NCBI GenBank assembly: GCA_947564495.1
Contig: CANOCD010000042.1
Location: forward strand, 1 to 8,037
From: an uncultured Angelakisella sp.
GTDB taxonomy: Bacteria > Bacillota > Clostridia > Oscillospirales > Ruminococcaceae
Length of the DNA stretch: 8,037 nt
Direction of reading: 5' to 3'
The notes below the pieces were generated by a model. It was not told the DNA's origin and did no database searches. It saw only the letters and a program-made list of their open reading frames with translations. Below are positions 5,577-8,037 of the stretch, piece by piece. The translations under genes were made by a program, and so were the position numbers. Positions within the stretch are counted from its first letter, which is position 1. Every line of letters begins with the position of its first letter.

Positions 5577-5609
5577 GAAAAGGGGCCCCGCCTTTCGGCG
5601 GAGCCCCTT
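5577..5609 (-). terminator. Intrinsic terminator of the flagellin gene
   Basis: On the minus strand, 13 contiguous pairs (AAGGGGCTCCGCC / GGCGGGGCCCCTT, one G-U) close a GAAA tetraloop and are followed by TTTTC. It lies about 60 bases past the flagellin stop codon. This is a textbook rho-independent terminator that separates flagellin from the isomerase promoter. Confidence 0.95.
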
Positions 5610-5614
5610 CCGGT

Positions 5615-5630
5615 CGCCCCTTGCGGGGCG
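5615..5630 (-). other. GNRA-loop hairpin in the flagellin 3' untranslated region
   Basis: CGCCCC (5630-5625 on the minus strand) and GGGGCG (5620-5615) make six perfect pairs around a GCAA tetraloop. It sits 5 bases upstream of the main terminator stem. It probably protects the mRNA 3' end or assists termination; this role is inferred. Confidence 0.55.
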
Positions 5631-5668
5631 GGGTTGGTCATACACTGACGGACTTCCTAGGATGGAAC

Positions 5669-8037
5669 TTACTGGAGCAGCTGGAGCACGCTCTGGGGCT
5701 GCTGATTGGCCTGGGCCAGCATGGCCTGGGCGGACTGGACCAGCACGTTCATCTTGGTGTAGTTCATCATTTCCTTGGCCATATCGGTATCCCGGATACG
5801 GCTGTTGGCGGCGCTCAGGTTCTCCACGGCGACGTCCAGGTTGTTGATGGTGTGCTCCAGACGGTTCTGGAGGGCGCCGAGGTCGGCCCGGGTGGTGGAG
5901 ACGGTGTTGATGGCAGCCTTGATCTTGTCGATGGCGTTGCTGGCGTCGGCCTCGGTCTTGATGGACAGGCCCTCGAGACCCAGGCCCTTGGCGCTCATGT
6001 CTCCGATGCCAACGGTCATCTTGTTGAAGCTGGCGGCGGTGTCGCCGATCTGAAGGACCAGACCCTTGCTGGTATCCTTGGGAGTGACCGCCTTGTAGGT
6101 GATGAGGGACTCGAAGTCCGCCACGGTGGTCAGCTTATCCTGCACATCCTTGTCGGGAGCGCCGGTCTTACCGATCTCGTTGAGGACGATCTTACCGCTG
6201 GCGGGGTCCTCGGAACCGATGGTGAAGTTCTTGTTGGTCATCTGGGACAGGCCACGGGCGGCCTCTTCCAGGCGCTCGTCACCGGTCAGACCCTTGGTCA
6301 GTGTGATGGTGTTGCCATCCACCTTAAAGGTGTCACCTTCGGTGAAGGTGTAGGTCTCACCTGCGATGGTGATGCTGCTGCCGTCCCCGATACCACCGGT
6401 GAAGAGCTGGTTCAGGTTGAAGGTGGTGCTGGCGAACTGACCCGCAGCGGCATCAGCGCCCTTGACGTTGTTGGTGGTGGTGGCGTTGAAGTTGCCGGTC
6501 AGGCCACCGGTAGCACCAGCAGGAGGATTGGGGCCAGCGGCCGCCTTGAAGGTCAGGCCGGTCTTGATGGCGTCGGTGCCCAGGTCGGCAATAGCGGCCA
6601 GGCCCGCTGCGTCGATGGTCAGCAGTGTATTACCATCAGCATCCACCAAATCAATGTCACCAGCGGTGAAAGTAGCGTCTTCGCTGACCTTGGTAGTACC
6701 AACGTACAGGGCGATGTTTGCGCCATCGACCTTTACGGTAACGTCGCCGTCGGCGGTCACGCCTGCGTCGGCGGCAGCAGCCAGGATGGCGTCGGCGTCG
6801 GCAGCCTTGAAGTCAACGGTCTTGAGGTCATCCTCGTCAGCGCCGGGGGTGACGGTCAGGCCGGTATTAACTGCGGTGTCAAAAGAATTGTCGGCAATCG
6901 TGCCATTGGTGTCATCCGCAATGGTCAGGCTGCCCAGGTCGGTACCTTCAATAAGGGTCCCGTCCGCTTTTGTTGCGGCGAAGTTGTAGACAACCTCGGT
7001 GCCAGCGCCATCCGTTTCGTCAAAGGCCTGCTTGGTGGTGCCATCTGCGGCCACTGCCACGCCAACCTGGACGTTGCCAATATACAGCCCCAGGGCGCCG
7101 TCGTCGTCCTTCTTGAAGTTGACAGCCTGTGCACTGGTAACACCGCTTCCGAGGCCGACCTTGTTGTCGTTGATGTAATCCAGGAGCTTGCTGTCATCAA
7201 AGGTAAAGGTACCAAGGTTTGTGGTGCCGGGCGTAGCAGCTGTGCCACCCTGGGTAGCATCGGTCCAACCACCGGTCACTACGCCGGTAGCGGCAGTACC
7301 CTCCATGGTGGGGGCATCGGCGGCTCTGGTGATGGGGCCAGTGCCGTCAGCCGGGGTCATTGTCATGGTCACGTCCTGGTTGACCTCAAAGCCTTCACCT
7401 TCAGCATCCGCTGTGAACTTTACGCCGTTGCCGTCTACAACAGCAGTAGTGGCAACACCGCCAATGGTCTTTGCACCAGCATTGTAGGCATCCACGACTG
7501 CGGCAGCGATTGCTGCGGCGTCCATCTTGCCATCCGCAGCAGCGGTCAGCGTAATGGTGTCAGCGCCAATGTTGATGTCCAGGGTGTCATCCTTTTTGGC
7601 ATCCCAGACCAGGGTGTCCAGGCTCAGCTTAAAGGAGCTCTTTGCCGCAGTGGTGGCAGGGGTGCGGAGCAGGGTGTCAGCACCCAGGGTGGTGCCCTTA
7701 CCAGGCAGCAGGCCGGTGGCATCGCCGGTGACGGTCTTGCCGCCCTGGTCCAGCTTGCCATCCAACAGATTGGTGCCGTTGAAGTTGGCGGACTGGGAAA
7801 TACGGTTGATCTCATCCAGCAGAGCGTTGACCTCAGACTGGAGAGCATCCCGCTCGGTGCTAGTATAGGTGCCGTTGGCGGACTTAGTCGCCAGCTCGAC
7901 CATACGGTTGAGCATGGCGTGAACTTCGGTCAGGTTCCCCTCGGCGGTCTGGATCAGGCTGATGCCGTCCTGGGCGTTGGCGGAAGCGGTCTCCAACCCG
8001 GTGATCTGGGCCTTCATCTTCTCGCTGATGGCCAAAC
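5669..8037 (-). CDS. fliC: Flagellin, 5' end outside the window, large central domain
   Basis: The structural protein of the flagellar filament, exported by the flagellar type III system and polymerised outside the cell. The frame is open to the window edge. The first visible codon TTG is the internal leucine of the conserved GLAISEKM motif, not a start, so about 46 N-terminal residues (D0 and part of D1) are missing. Visible residues 1-93 are N-terminal D1 (NAQDGISLIQTAEG, MLNRMVELATKSANGT, NFNGTNLLDG). Residues 94-675 form a Thr/Ala/Asp/Gly-rich variable domain with two stretches resembling the flagellin hook IN motif (about 151-225 and 551-620). Residues 676-788 are C-terminal D1/D0 (GIGDMSAKGLG, LENL-type helices, ending QPQSVLQLLQ). 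No cysteine is present, as usual for flagellins. Expected full length is about 834 residues, against roughly 270-500 for common flagellins. A terminator lies downstream; the promoter is out of view. Confidence 0.97.
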   Translation of the reverse strand, partial: LAISEKMKAQITGLETASANAQDGISLIQTAEGNLTEVHAMLNRMVELATKSANGTYTSTERDALQSEVNALLDEINRISQSANFNGTNLLDGKLDQGGKTVTGDATGLLPGKGTTLGADTLLRTPATTAAKSSFKLSLDTLVWDAKKDDTLDINIGADTITLTAAADGKMDAAAIAAAVVDAYNAGAKTIGGVATTAVVDGNGVKFTADAEGEGFEVNQDVTMTMTPADGTGPITRAADAPTMEGTAATGVVTGGWTDATQGGTAATPGTTNLGTFTFDDSKLLDYINDNKVGLGSGVTSAQAVNFKKDDDGALGLYIGNVQVGVAVAADGTTKQAFDETDGAGTEVVYNFAATKADGTLIEGTDLGSLTIADDTNGTIADNSFDTAVNTGLTVTPGADEDDLKTVDFKAADADAILAAAADAGVTADGDVTVKVDGANIALYVGTTKVSEDATFTAGDIDLVDADGNTLLTIDAAGLAAIADLGTDAIKTGLTFKAAAGPNPPAGATGGLTGNFNATTTNNVKGADAAAGQFASTTFNLNQLFTGGIGDGSSITIAGETYTFTEGDTFKVDGNTITLTKGLTGDERLEEAARGLSQMTNKNFTIGSEDPASGKIVLNEIGKTGAPDKDVQDKLTTVADFESLITYKAVTPKDTSKGLVLQIGDTAASFNKMTVGIGDMSAKGLGLEGLSIKTEADASNAIDKIKAAINTVSTTRADLGALQNRLEHTINNLDVAVENLSAANSRIRDTDMAKEMMNYTKMNVLVQSAQAMLAQANQQPQSVLQLLQ

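Noticed and set aside
5549..5630. CRISPR-like or longer repeat array
   Set aside because: Only two 12-bp copies with no spacers, then a terminator and a small hairpin; nothing array-like.
8033..8035. TTG at the right edge as the flagellin start codon
   Set aside because: It falls at the leucine of the conserved GLAISEKM motif, and the preceding bases fit the glycine codon; the true start lies outside the window.
5669..8037. Flagellinolysin or other enzyme embedded in flagellin
   Set aside because: I looked for HExxH and other catalytic signatures in the variable domain and found none.

Overview
The window looks like chromosomal DNA from a GC-rich, motile member of the Bacillota, most likely a clostridial gut lineage such as the Oscillospiraceae. 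This is an inference. It rests on strong GGAGG-type ribosome binding sites, consensus sigma-A promoters, a PHP-type (HisJ/HisK family) histidinol-phosphatase, a cyclophilin lipoprotein and a firmicute-style flagellin in GC-rich DNA. No sequence search was possible. All supported genes lie on the minus strand, so transcription runs from high to low coordinates.

Region by region, in the direction of transcription. (1) 8037-5669: a flagellin gene whose first ~46 codons lie outside the window. It has conserved D1/D0 ends and an unusually large central domain of about 580 residues. A strong GAAA-loop terminator (5577-5609) follows, with an extra GNRA hairpin before it. (2) 5572-4621: a perfect tandem 12-mer, a good promoter (5506-5534) and a secreted cyclophilin-type peptidyl-prolyl isomerase predicted to be a lipoprotein. 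(3) 4601-1417: a long GC-rich stem-loop, then a tight three-gene cluster: an FGGY sugar kinase, a Cof-type HAD phosphatase and a PHP-domain phosphoesterase. Gaps are 26 bp, then about 5 bp (or a 4-bp overlap, depending on the start chosen). (4) 1365-433: a separate promoter, a leader hairpin and a second PHP protein, a HisJ/HisK-family histidinol-phosphatase. (5) 378-193: a perfect-consensus promoter driving a monocistronic tRNA-Leu(CAG) with encoded CCA, closed by a terminator. (6) 190-1: about 190 bp rich in inverted repeats, with no gene I can firmly support.

The genes do not form one pathway. The kinase, HAD and PHP genes probably make one transcript that phosphorylates a sugar and dephosphorylates small phosphate compounds; the true substrates cannot be read from sequence. 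The histidinol-phosphatase is away from any visible his genes. The flagellin and isomerase are separate cell-surface functions.

I see no mobile element, CRISPR array, toxin-antitoxin pair or clearly new defence or biosynthetic system. The best second-look items are the oversized flagellin domain with a degenerate ~100-residue repeat, the unexplained hairpins at 1276-1304 and 4553-4601, the tandem 12-mer upstream of the isomerase promoter, and the palindrome-rich left edge.
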